Shown piece by piece: positions 9,281 through 17,224 of a stretch of 64,000 nt of DNA. The stretch comes from Gammaproteobacteria bacterium (lineage in GTDB: Bacteria; Pseudomonadota; Gammaproteobacteria; Steroidobacterales; Foliamicaceae), in assembly GCA_009844425.1 (NCBI GenBank), contig VYBN01000011.1, positions 124,001 to 188,000 on the forward strand, given 5' to 3'. A program made the position numbers and the translations under genes. The stretch's first letter is position 1. Every line of letters begins with the position of its first letter. The notes under the pieces were generated by a model. That model searched no databases. It saw only the letters and a program-made list of their open reading frames with translations, and had not been told where the DNA came from.

Positions 9281-11314
9281 ATGACCCATCCATCCACCGC
9301 CTCCATCCGCAACATCGTTTTCCTCGGCCATTCCGGCGCCGGCAAGACCGTGCTGGCCGAGAAGCTGCTGGAGGCTTCCGGTGCGATCAAGACGGCGGGC
9401 AGCATCGAACGCGGCACCACGGTGTGCGACTACCGCCCGGAAGAAAAACGCCTGCAGTACTCGGCCGATGTCGCGCTCTGCCACTTCGAGCACGACGGCG
9501 CCCGCGTCAACCTGATCGACACGCCGGGCTCGGCGGACTTCGCGGGGCGCGCGCTGGGCGTGCTGCCCGCCGCCGAGACCGCCATGGTGGTCATCAACGC
9601 CGCCGCCGGCATCGAACTGATGACCCGCAGGGCGATGGACGCGGCCGGAGAGATGAAGCTGGCCCGGTTCATCGTCGTCAGCCATATCGACAGCGAGACC
9701 GCCGACCTGCCCGGCCTGATGGAGCAGATCCGCGATTCCTTCGGGCGCGAGTGCATCCCGCTGAACCTGCCGGCCGGCAACGCCGCGCGTGTCGCCGACT
9801 GCTATTTCAATCCGGAAGACGCGGACACCGACTTCGATTCGGTCGCCGGGGCGCACACCGCCATCGTCGACCAGGTCGTGGAGCTGGACGACGACCTGAT
9901 GGAGCTGTACCTGGAAGAGGGCGAGGACATGAACCCGGAGCAGCTGCACGGAGCGTTCGAACGCGCTCTGCGCCGCGGCCACCTGGTGCCGGTGTGTTTC
10001 GTATCCGCCGCCACCGGGTCGGGCATCAACCAGCTGCTCAACGCGATGAACCGGCTGGCGCCGTCGCCGCGCGAGGGCAATCCGCCGGCGTGCTCGCTGA
10101 ACGGCGAGGCGGTCACGCTGAAGGCGGACAAGGACGCGGACGCGGTCGCGCTGCTGTTCAAGATCAACGTCGATCCGTACGTCGGCAAGATGGGCGTCTT
10201 CCGCGTTTTCCAGGGCCAGGTGAACGTCGGCGATTCGCTTTATCTCGACGACCAGCGCAAGGCGATCAAGGCGGCGCACCTGTACGCGCTGCAGGGCGCC
10301 GAGTCGCATGAAGTCCAGTCGGTCGGCCCCGGCGGCATCGCCGCGCTGTCGAAAATCAACGAACTCTCGTACGGGGGCGTCCTGCATGCGGACCACGCGC
10401 AAGACCAACTGAAATTCGGCGACGCGCCGCTGCCGGCGCCGATGCACGGCGTCGTTCTGGAACTCACCCGGCGCGGCGACGAGAAGAAGCTGTCCGACGC
10501 GCTGGCCAAGCTGACGGCCGAAGACCCCAGCCTGCTGCTGGAGTTCGATTCGCAGGCCAACGAGACCGTCCTGCGCGGCATGGGCGAGCTGCACCTGCGG
10601 GTCATCCTCGACCGCATGAGCGAGGAGTTCAACCTCGAGGTCGAGACCCGGCAGCCGCGCATCGCCTACCGCGAGACGGTGACGCGCAAGGCCGAAGGGC
10701 ATCACCGCCACAAGAAGCAGACCGGCGGCGCGGGCCAGTTCGGCGAGGTGTTCCTGAACATCGAGCCGCTGCCGCGCGGCGGCGGCTTCGAGTTCGTCGA
10801 CAAGGTGGTGGGCGGCGTGATTCCTTCGCAGTTCATGCCGGCGGTCGAGAAGGGCGTGCGCCAGGTGCTGCTGGAAGGCGCCGTGGCCGGCTACCCGCTG
10901 CAGGACATCCGCGTGACCGTGTACGACGGCAAGCACCATCCGGTCGATTCCAAGGAAGTCGCCTTCGTCGCCGCCGGCAAGAAGGCCTTCCTGAACGCGA
11001 TCAGCAAGGCCCGGCCCATCGTGCTGGAGCCGATCGCGAAGATCGAGGTCACGACGCCGGGCCAGCACATGGGCGACATCGCCGGCCACCTGTCCGGCTC
11101 GCGCGGCCGCATCAGCGGCAACAACTCCGTTCCGGGCAACCAGGTGGTCATCTCCGCGCAGGCCCCGATCGGCGAACTGGGCGACTTCCAGACCCGGCTG
11201 AAGTCAATGACCGGAGGCGAGGGCGCCTACACCATGGAATTCGACCACTACGCCACCGCCCCTCCCCCGATCCAGAAGGCCCTCGAAGAAGCCTTCAAAC
11301 CCAGCGACGACTAA
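9281..11314 (+). CDS. EF-G-like GTPase (FusA2-type)
   Basis: A 677-residue protein with full EF-G architecture: G domain, domain II, and domains III to V ending in the EF-G IV/V fold. It is shorter than canonical EF-G (about 700) and belongs with EF-G-like paralogues. The P-loop is GHSGAGKT (16-23). The G3 motif is DTPGS (80-84), where translational GTPases have DTPGH with the catalytic His. The G4 motif is SHID (134-137) instead of NKxD, which normally specifies guanine. A canonical fusA is usually downstream of rpoC in rpsL-rpsG-fusA-tuf, outside this window. Role unknown; ribosome-linked stress or recycling functions are possible. Confidence 0.85.
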   Translation: MTHPSTASIRNIVFLGHSGAGKTVLAEKLLEASGAIKTAGSIERGTTVCDYRPEEKRLQYSADVALCHFEHDGARVNLIDTPGSADFAGRALGVLPAAETAMVVINAAAGIELMTRRAMDAAGEMKLARFIVVSHIDSETADLPGLMEQIRDSFGRECIPLNLPAGNAARVADCYFNPEDADTDFDSVAGAHTAIVDQVVELDDDLMELYLEEGEDMNPEQLHGAFERALRRGHLVPVCFVSAATGSGINQLLNAMNRLAPSPREGNPPACSLNGEAVTLKADKDADAVALLFKINVDPYVGKMGVFRVFQGQVNVGDSLYLDDQRKAIKAAHLYALQGAESHEVQSVGPGGIAALSKINELSYGGVLHADHAQDQLKFGDAPLPAPMHGVVLELTRRGDEKKLSDALAKLTAEDPSLLLEFDSQANETVLRGMGELHLRVILDRMSEEFNLEVETRQPRIAYRETVTRKAEGHHRHKKQTGGAGQFGEVFLNIEPLPRGGGFEFVDKVVGGVIPSQFMPAVEKGVRQVLLEGAVAGYPLQDIRVTVYDGKHHPVDSKEVAFVAAGKKAFLNAISKARPIVLEPIAKIEVTTPGQHMGDIAGHLSGSRGRISGNNSVPGNQVVISAQAPIGELGDFQTRLKSMTGGEGAYTMEFDHYATAPPPIQKALEEAFKPSDD

Positions 11315-11318
11315 CCCC

Positions 11319-11522
11319 GTGAGAGAGCAGTTCCCACCCTCTGCACACAAGGGGAATGAGCCCCCTGGGAGTGAGGGCATTGCCCTCACAGCGGTCCCGC
11401 CCTCCAACCCGGAAGAAAGCACGCCTAATCCAGCTACGCGGAAAGCGATGGAAGAGTTGGAACAGGGCAAGGGCAAGCGTTTCGACAGCGCCGAGAAGTT
11501 GTTCGAGGACCTCGGCATATGA
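11319..11522 (+). pseudogene. RelB-type antitoxin remnant carrying a P-like palindrome
   Basis: Only the last 30 or so codons look like protein: ATRKAMEELEQGKGKRFDSA and the following EKLFEDLGI match the C-terminal tail typical of RelB/DinJ-type antitoxins. The upstream half does not look like an antitoxin DNA-binding domain. It is instead low-complexity sequence holding a GTGAGGGC-ATT-GCCCTCAC palindrome at 11371-11389. No toxin follows. I read it as the decayed 3' end of a relB gene whose 5' part was lost or replaced. The GTG at 11319 is only a formal start. Confidence 0.55.
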
Positions 11523-11532
11523 AATGCTGAAA

Positions 11533-11552
11533 GCAGCCGCTTAAGCGGCTGC
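11533..11552. terminator. 20-bp palindrome between convergent genes
   Basis: GCAGCCGC-TTAA-GCGGCTGC is a perfect inverted repeat lying 10 bp after the relB relic stop and 11 bp from the end of the convergent toxin gene. It could act as a shared bidirectional terminator, but there is no clear T-tract on either side. Confidence 0.4.
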
Positions 11553-11563
11553 CGACAAGCAAT

Positions 11564-11923
11564 CTAAGCGAAGGGAACGACGCGGGAACCGAGGATGGCA
11601 GCGTCGCGTGTAAGCAGCGGCACTTGATGCACCACGCTGGTCGCGGCTATCAACTCATCGGCCGGGTCGCCGGTGAAATCGAGCCGGGTCGAGGTTCGCG
11701 CGATTTCCAGACTGATGGGCCATTGGTGAATTCCGCTAATCACTCGAACGACTTCGCGGTCATCGAGTTCGAGCGTGATGCGGCCCAGTTGCGCCAGCTT
11801 GGCTAATTCCCAGAGCACGATTGCCGAAATGCTCCATTCGTTGCGCTCCAGCAACTCCCTTTCGCGGGGGCGCAGACCGTCGCTGAGGGCGTGGACCAGG
11901 ATGTGGGTATCAAGATTCAGCAT
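11564..11923 (-). CDS. PIN-domain toxin (VapC-like)
   Basis: A 119-residue PIN-domain protein, the expected length for VapC. The acidic metal-binding residues are in place: Asp5 in the opening NLDTHILVH, Glu39 in VLWEL, Asp89 in DPADELIAATS and Asp107 in LLTRDAAI. PIN toxins are magnesium-dependent RNases that cleave tRNA or rRNA when freed from the antitoxin. The start at 11923 lies inside the end of the antitoxin gene (14-bp overlap), a usual arrangement for toxin-antitoxin pairs, so translation is probably coupled. Confidence 0.9.
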   Translation of the reverse strand: MLNLDTHILVHALSDGLRPRERELLERNEWSISAIVLWELAKLAQLGRITLELDDREVVRVISGIHQWPISLEIARTSTRLDFTGDPADELIAATSVVHQVPLLTRDAAILGSRVVPFA

Positions 11924-12134
11924 TGGCCTGCCAAACGGATCCGGTACTCAGCAGGTCACCATTAACGACGATCTTGTTCTTGAGACTCCCGATCAGCGGA
12001 GCGGACCCGCGTTCGTAGGGCACAACCCGCGCCACCGGCTTGCCGTGCTTGGTCACCACGAGGCCCTCGGGATCGAGGTGATCCAGCAGGGACAGACATT
12101 GTTGCTTGAACTTCGCCGCGCCCACGGTCTTCAT
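11910..12134 (-). CDS. Phd/YefM-family antitoxin of the PIN toxin
   Basis: A 74-residue antitoxin. I start it at the ATG at 12134 because it is preceded by a good GGAG site and yields the family opening MKTVGAAKFKQQCLSLLDHL. The segment VVTKHGKPVARVVPY is the conserved Phd/YefM motif (VTKRGKPVA). The C-terminal third would wrap the PIN toxin. It precedes and overlaps the toxin gene. A perfect inverted repeat over the predicted -10 upstream gives a plausible autoregulation site. Confidence 0.9.
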   Translation of the reverse strand: MKTVGAAKFKQQCLSLLDHLDPEGLVVTKHGKPVARVVPYERGSAPLIGSLKNKIVVNGDLLSTGSVWQANAES

Positions 12135-12154
12135 GACGTACTCCGTAAAATGAT

Positions 12155-12181
12155 AAAGTGGACACATTATATGTCCACTTT
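12155..12181 (-). promoter_or_regulatory. Toxin-antitoxin promoter with operator palindrome
   Basis: AAAGTGGACA and TGTCCACTTT form a perfect 10-bp inverted repeat with a 7-bp spacer, 21 bp upstream of the antitoxin ATG. On the minus strand the spacer holds TATAAT (12166-12171), a perfect -10 box. The palindrome therefore overlaps the promoter core, as expected for autorepression by an antitoxin-toxin complex. No clear -35 is seen. Confidence 0.75.
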
Positions 12182-12222
12182 CCGGTTGGGCTGGGGCAGG
12201 GGGTCGCTGGCCGCGTTTGGCG

Positions 12223-13029
12223 TCAGGCTTTCCAGACCAGCGGGTACTGGTCGCTGTCGAGGCGGTCTCCGTCCTTGAGCAGGCTGTTGCGCAGGGCCCG
12301 GTTGGTGCCCGGGTGGTTGGAATAGATGACGTCGTCGCCCGTGTACCGGACCGTGTAGCCGCGCCGGCGGACCTGTTCGCTGGTGTTGCCGCCGGCGCCG
12401 TGAAGCGTCAGCGCGTGGAAGGCGTAGACGTCCCCGGGTTCGAGATCGAAGCTGACGATGTCGTAGTCGCCCCGCGCCGATTCGATATCGGGCACCGTTT
12501 CGTAGTCCGGGTTTCTTTCATATTCGTCGACGTTGGTCCGCCCGAAAACCTCCGGCTGATAGAACCGCCCCCAGCGATGGGAGCCGCGCACGAACTCGAG
12601 CGCGCCGGTCTCGGCGGTGGTGGGATCGAGCGCCACCCAGAACGAAAGGATCTGGTAGCCCTTGACGGACCAGTACGGCTGGTCGTTGTGCCAGCGGGTG
12701 CGGTTGGCCGTGCCGGGTTCTTTCACGAAGAGCTGGTCGTAGAGCAGGTTCACCCTGCTGCAGTCGAGTATCTGCGCGGCGATGCGCGGCAGGGGTGATT
12801 CGAAGCAAAAGCGCCGGAAGCCGTCGTGGAATTCCCAGGTGCGCAGGTTGCCGTGAAAGCGTCCCTTCCCGTCCTCCGGCTCATAGCCGTGAAAATAGGG
12901 CGCCGGGTTCGCGATGTCGGCCTCGATGGCGTCGGCAATGACTCGCCGCCACTCCGCGTCAACGACGCCGCGCAGGGCGACGACTCCATCCGCGTGAAAG
13001 GCTTCGATTTCGTTTGGGCTCAGTTTCAT
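12223..13029 (-). CDS. Phytanoyl-CoA dioxygenase family (PhyH) oxygenase
   Basis: A 268-residue Fe(II)/2-oxoglutarate-dependent oxygenase of the PhyH family. The facial triad is visible: His114 and Asp116 in RWHNDQPYW, and His210 in YAFHALTLHGAGGN. Arg residues about 12 positions later (RRRGYTVRYTGDD) would bind 2-oxoglutarate. The family hydroxylates varied small molecules, so the name does not fix the substrate. It is the last gene of a six-gene minus-strand operon (5 bp after the PhoD-like gene) built around tetronate metabolism, which hints at an acid or phosph(on)ate-like substrate, but that is inference only. Confidence 0.85.
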   Translation of the reverse strand: MKLSPNEIEAFHADGVVALRGVVDAEWRRVIADAIEADIANPAPYFHGYEPEDGKGRFHGNLRTWEFHDGFRRFCFESPLPRIAAQILDCSRVNLLYDQLFVKEPGTANRTRWHNDQPYWSVKGYQILSFWVALDPTTAETGALEFVRGSHRWGRFYQPEVFGRTNVDEYERNPDYETVPDIESARGDYDIVSFDLEPGDVYAFHALTLHGAGGNTSEQVRRRGYTVRYTGDDVIYSNHPGTNRALRNSLLKDGDRLDSDQYPLVWKA

Positions 13030-13034
13030 TCTCG

Positions 13035-14618
13035 TTACCCGCGATCCAGTCGTATCTCCGAAAGGGGCTCAAGCGTGTCGATGGCTTCAACTCCCAGCTC
13101 CCGGTCCCATGCGAACTGCCTGACCGTCAATCCGTCGGGATCGATATCCAGGATCGAGAAACCGTTTCTTTCCACCGGCTCCAGGCGTTCGTCGATCGTC
13201 ACATCGTTCGGCGGTGACGCGCCGATTCCGCGGGCGTTGCTTGGCCAACCGTTCCCCGTGCCGATCGATCCGGAGAGAAAGACGTTGACGGGCGAGTCAA
13301 GACCCGTCCCACCGCTCTCGAGTATTCGGCCGGCCGCGACCGCATGCAAATCGCCCGACACGACGACCGGGACCCGGGATTTCTGTCCGCCGATTGCCGA
13401 CAGGAGCCGCTGGTGCTGGCTGAACCATCCCGATTGCCAATACGGTTTCGGTTGTTCCACTCCCAGGCGGCCGTCCGCCTGCAGCACATCCGGATACCAC
13501 TCGCCCCACTTGCCGGCCGTCCAGCCGAAGGGTGTGGATGGAACGTGCACGAGGTGGCGAACGGACGTCTCGTCCCGGGTGCGGGCCGTGATCCAGCGTT
13601 CGGCGTCCTCTTCGACGAATCTCGCCGACGGTCCGGCAAGCGATATGAACCGGCGGCAGTCGTACAGGAGGAACTCGGCGAGCTCGCCCCAGCGAAAGGA
13701 ACCATACGATTCGCTGATGCCGTCGGCATGCGAACCGGCGAGATGGACCGGGCGCATGGGGTCGGGCAGGAATTCCGGGAAATACAGGCTCTGCTGGGCC
13801 CGTCCGAGACGGGCGCTGAAGTTACCCGGCGGAAAGGTCACGAATTCGTCCGTTCCCTCGTCGTTCTCGAAGTAATCGTGGTCATCCTGGGTCAGGATGA
13901 GCGGAATCGAGCGAAAGTCGGTCCCGTACAGGCTCGCGATCTGTTCGTCCAGGCACCGGGTCAGCACGATCTCGTTGTTCGATCCGAACAGCGGCCTGTC
14001 GCGGTCGAACTTGCCGTAACGGCCGTAGATCCGCTCGCGGTTCGCCGCGTGCTGCCCGCCGCGCTTGCGGGGCGAAATCCACTGGTCGAAGTAGGTCTGA
14101 TCGCCGATGCCGATCGCGATATCGGGCCTGAAGTCCAGCGCCCGCCGCAGCAGTCTCCGGCGGGTGGACACCGGCAGGAATCGCCATTCGCCGTTCAGCC
14201 ATTGCGCATCGTCCGGACCGCCGGCGCAGGTGTACATCAGCACCCGCAGGTGCTCCTTCGATGCATCCAGGGCAGGCGCCGTTCGCACCGGCCAGCTTTC
14301 CGCCAATGGGCCGCCCCCGCCGGCTTGCAGCAGCAACTCGTACTCCGTGTCGCTTTCCAGCCCCGTGGCATGGAACGACCAGAAGCGACCCTGGCTGTCG
14401 CGCCGCCGGCCCGGAAATACCGATGCGCCGATCTTCAGATGCGGCCCGGACTGCGGTTCGGCAAACGATGCCTTGATCCGAATGCTGTCGTGGTTCGACA
14501 GGGGAATCAGGTGCCTGATCCGGCCTTCAGACCATTGCGGAGTCGCAGCCCCCGGCATCCCGACCAATGCCGACGCGGAGAACAGGCCCGCCTGGTAAAG
14601 AAACTCTCTTCGGTCCAC
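13035..14618 (-). CDS. PhoD-like metallophosphatase family protein
   Basis: A 527-residue protein of the alkaline phosphatase D/metallophosphatase group. It begins at GTG 14618, 1 bp after the OtnC-like stop, with an N-terminal export signal (DRREFLYQAGLFSASALVG) that has Tat-like features. A fibronectin-like N-terminal domain precedes the catalytic domain. Metal-binding blocks include IGIGDQTYFDQW, LTQDDHDYFEND and the late VVSGDLHAVAA. Canonical PhoD has GDWIYE-like and DDHE blocks, so this is a divergent branch. Its place inside a sugar-acid operon suggests dephosphorylation of a related extracellular substrate; unproven. Confidence 0.8.
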   Translation of the reverse strand: MDRREFLYQAGLFSASALVGMPGAATPQWSEGRIRHLIPLSNHDSIRIKASFAEPQSGPHLKIGASVFPGRRRDSQGRFWSFHATGLESDTEYELLLQAGGGGPLAESWPVRTAPALDASKEHLRVLMYTCAGGPDDAQWLNGEWRFLPVSTRRRLLRRALDFRPDIAIGIGDQTYFDQWISPRKRGGQHAANRERIYGRYGKFDRDRPLFGSNNEIVLTRCLDEQIASLYGTDFRSIPLILTQDDHDYFENDEGTDEFVTFPPGNFSARLGRAQQSLYFPEFLPDPMRPVHLAGSHADGISESYGSFRWGELAEFLLYDCRRFISLAGPSARFVEEDAERWITARTRDETSVRHLVHVPSTPFGWTAGKWGEWYPDVLQADGRLGVEQPKPYWQSGWFSQHQRLLSAIGGQKSRVPVVVSGDLHAVAAGRILESGGTGLDSPVNVFLSGSIGTGNGWPSNARGIGASPPNDVTIDERLEPVERNGFSILDIDPDGLTVRQFAWDRELGVEAIDTLEPLSEIRLDRG

Positions 14619-14619
14619 G

Positions 14620-15255
14620 CTATTTCCCCGACTTCAGCAGGGTCTGCCGGTAGTCCTCGGGAATGAACTCGACATCCTCGTTGCGCAGGAGAAAAGCCAG
14701 CTTCGCGCTTTCTTCCACCTCCTCGATGCCGAACACGGCGGCCCGCAGCGACCGGGCGGCCACGACCGGGCCGTGATTGGCGATGATGATGCCGGAATGG
14801 GTCCGGGCCTTTTCCTCGATGACCGGGCCCAGCGCTTCATCGCCGGGCGGGAAGAAGGGGACCTTCGCCACCCGGCCGACCTTCATCAGCACGTAGGGCG
14901 TAATCGGCGGAAGCATGTCTTCGGTATCCAGACCGCGAAGACAGGACAGGCACACGGAGTAGGTGGAATGCAGGTGCGCGACGGCTCGCCGGTCCGCGTC
15001 CGCGCGATACATGGAAAGGTGCATGAATCCTTCCTTGGTCGGCTTGTCTCCGTCGATCCAGTTGCCTTCGGAATCGAGCCGCGACAGCCTGGCCGGATCG
15101 AGAAAGCCCAGGCTGGTGTCGGTGGGCGTCACCAGGTATCCGCCGTCGTCGAGGCGCGCGGACAGGTTCCCGGTGCTGCCGGACGTCAGCCCGCGCTCGA
15201 AAAGCGAACGGCCGAGCCGGGCGATTTCGTCCCGCAGCCTGTTTTCAGTATTCAC
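14620..15255 (-). CDS. otnC: 3-oxo-tetronate 4-phosphate decarboxylase-like (class II aldolase/adducin family)
   Basis: A 211-residue class II aldolase/adducin protein. The zinc ligands are seen in AHLHSTYS and in IIIANHGPVV, and SGSTGNLSARL is the phosphate-binding opening. Length and adjacency to an OtnK-type kinase fit OtnC, which decarboxylates 3-oxo-tetronate 4-phosphate to dihydroxyacetone phosphate. A related L-fuculose-phosphate aldolase role is the main alternative. GTG start at 15255, 4 bp after the kinase stop. Confidence 0.8.
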   Translation of the reverse strand: MNTENRLRDEIARLGRSLFERGLTSGSTGNLSARLDDGGYLVTPTDTSLGFLDPARLSRLDSEGNWIDGDKPTKEGFMHLSMYRADADRRAVAHLHSTYSVCLSCLRGLDTEDMLPPITPYVLMKVGRVAKVPFFPPGDEALGPVIEEKARTHSGIIIANHGPVVAARSLRAAVFGIEEVEESAKLAFLLRNEDVEFIPEDYRQTLLKSGK

Positions 15256-15259
15256 GACA

Positions 15260-16534
15260 CTATTGTCCCGCCATTACGGCCAGGGCCTTCTCGAAAAAGT
15301 CCGGCGCCCCGAAATTCCCCGACTTCAACGCAATCGCATAGCCATCGCCCGCATCCGGCGAGTACAGGGCCGGCACGCCCGGGTCGATTTCCCGGCCCAC
15401 CGCGAGCCGCGCCGGAGCCAGTGCATCGATCACGGCGCCCGACGTTTCGCCGCCGGCCACGACGATGCGTTCGAAGCCTGCCTGCCTCAGCAAGACCGCC
15501 GTGCTTCCGAACAGTTCGTCCAGCCGCGCGGCGATCCTTTCGACGCCGTACCGATTCTGGAGCCGGGAGACGCTGTCCGGCGCGTCGCTCGAATAGGCCA
15601 GCGGCGACCTGCCGCGATATTGCTCGAGCGACGCAAACAGCTCGGCGGCCGCAAACCGGCCCTCCATCACGGCGGCAATGTCAATGGCGATGGACGGGTG
15701 TCTCCCGGCATGGTTTTCGACCTGCATCCGCGTGGCCTTCGAGCAGCTTCCGGCCAGAATGACGCCCGGCCCATCGACCGCCCCCGCGGCGTCGATGGGC
15801 CGGGAGCTGCGGGCGCTTGCCGGAAAGTTGCGGGGCAGGGCGGCCGCCATGGCGGAGCCTCCGGTCACCAGGGGCGAGTGTTTGACGGCATCGCCAAGTA
15901 TCGCGAGATCACCGTCTTCGACTGCGTCGGCGATGACCAGGACATTGCCGGATTCGGCGCACTCGTCCAGGGTCCGCGACACCTCCGCCGGTCCCTTGCG
16001 AATGGTGTCCAGGGGCACGTGGCCCACGGGCGCCTGAGTCTGGGCGCGCAGCCAGCGCCGGATGTCCGGGTCCGTCATCGGGTTGAGCGGGTGGTTTTCC
16101 ATCCCGGACTCGTTGAGTAGCCGGTCCTGTACGAACAGGTGGCCCTGGTACACCGTGCGGCCGTTCTCGGGAAAAGCGGGGCAGGCCACGACGCCCTTGA
16201 CGCCCAGGGCATCGGCCAGCGCTTCGCCAACCGGGCCGATGTTGCCTTCCGGGGTCGAGTCGAAGGTGGAGCAGTACTTGAAGAAAATCTGGCTCGCGCC
16301 CTGCGACAGCAGCCATTCGAGGGCCCGCAACGACTCGCTGACGGCACGGCCCGCCGCGATCGATCGGCTCTTCAATGCCACGACGCCGGCATCGACCGCC
16401 CGGGTATCGGCGCCTTCCGGCACGCCCAGGAAAATCGTGGCCGCCAGTCCGTCGTCGCCGGCCATGCCGCGCGAGATGGCGTTGGCGATATCGCTGGCGC
16501 CGGTGAAATCGTCGGCGATGACTCCGAGCAACAT
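15260..16534 (-). CDS. otnK: Four-carbon acid sugar kinase (OtnK/DUF1537 family)
   Basis: A 424-residue member of the DUF1537 kinase family, which phosphorylates 3-oxo-tetronates or related four-carbon acid sugars. The conserved opening GVIADDFTGASDIAN starts two residues after the ATG at 16534, which fixes the start; the open frame further upstream is a read-through of the racemase-like gene in another frame. The substrate-domain block ENGRTVYQGHLFV and the C-terminal nucleotide-binding block RIVVAGGETSGAVIDAL are present. With OtnC next to it, threonate or erythronate would be channelled to dihydroxyacetone phosphate. Confidence 0.9.
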   Translation of the reverse strand: MLLGVIADDFTGASDIANAISRGMAGDDGLAATIFLGVPEGADTRAVDAGVVALKSRSIAAGRAVSESLRALEWLLSQGASQIFFKYCSTFDSTPEGNIGPVGEALADALGVKGVVACPAFPENGRTVYQGHLFVQDRLLNESGMENHPLNPMTDPDIRRWLRAQTQAPVGHVPLDTIRKGPAEVSRTLDECAESGNVLVIADAVEDGDLAILGDAVKHSPLVTGGSAMAAALPRNFPASARSSRPIDAAGAVDGPGVILAGSCSKATRMQVENHAGRHPSIAIDIAAVMEGRFAAAELFASLEQYRGRSPLAYSSDAPDSVSRLQNRYGVERIAARLDELFGSTAVLLRQAGFERIVVAGGETSGAVIDALAPARLAVGREIDPGVPALYSPDAGDGYAIALKSGNFGAPDFFEKALAVMAGQ

Positions 16535-16545
16535 ATCGCGGCGCC

Positions 16546-17208
16546 TCAGTCCCCGCCAAGTAGAGCGCGAAGCTGCCCGACGGCCGAATCCGGACTGGTG
16601 AAGACCGGGACGCTGGTGGCGCGTTCGCAATCCGCGTTCGCGCAGGCCATGGAGAACTGGCCCAGCATGATGGCGTCGGCGTCCGATACCCGGCCGGCGG
16701 CGGCCGCAATCAGCGAGTTGTGCGTCGTCTCGTCGCCGCGGCGCAAGGCGTCGAGTGCACCGGGAACGTAAACGGTCGTCAGGCGAGCCGAGGGCCGCGC
16801 GCAGTCCGCCAGTTCCGCGAACTCGGCGGCCATGGCCGGACCTGCCGGCTCGAACGTGACCAGAAGCGCCGGCGCGTCGCCGCAATCCAGCGCGGCGCGA
16901 AACATCGCTTCGTTGGGTTTCAGTACGGGAATGGACATCTGCCCCGCCGCCGCCTCGATCGCTTCGCCGAACGCCGAACAGGCGAACAGTATCGCCTCGG
17001 CGCCGCAATCGGCGGCATAAGCCGCGAGCGTGTGAATTCTCCGGCGCAGATCTTCCGTCAGCTGCGGCTGGCGCTGGCGGTCCCGCGACAGGCCGTCGTC
17101 GAGGACATGGGTCAGTTCGGTATCGCTCCAGTTCCGCTCAAACGCATCGGCAACGGGCGCCATCGACGCTTCGGTCGCGTGAATGACGGTGATTCGCCGT
17201 TGGTCCAT
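16546..17208 (-). CDS. Asp/Glu/hydantoin racemase family protein
   Basis: A 220-residue protein of the aspartate/glutamate/hydantoin racemase superfamily. The first catalytic cysteine is seen at Cys77 in LFACSAFGEA. The region of the second cysteine reads LGQFSMACA, where Ser186 replaces Cys unless Cys189 takes over. Members with this QxSM pattern are often found beside OtnK-type kinases. In this operon an isomerase or racemase of a hydroxy acid would fit, filling the isomerisation step before OtnK. ATG at 17208; the kinase gene follows after 11 bp. Confidence 0.75.
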   Translation of the reverse strand: MDQRRITVIHATEASMAPVADAFERNWSDTELTHVLDDGLSRDRQRQPQLTEDLRRRIHTLAAYAADCGAEAILFACSAFGEAIEAAAGQMSIPVLKPNEAMFRAALDCGDAPALLVTFEPAGPAMAAEFAELADCARPSARLTTVYVPGALDALRRGDETTHNSLIAAAAGRVSDADAIMLGQFSMACANADCERATSVPVFTSPDSAVGQLRALLGGD

Positions 17209-17224
17209 GGTGCGGCGTTCGGCC

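Noticed and set aside
15260-17008. A 582-codon version of the OtnK gene.
   Set aside because: The extra 158 codons overlap the racemase-like gene in another frame; the family opening GVIADDFTGA follows the ATG at 16534.
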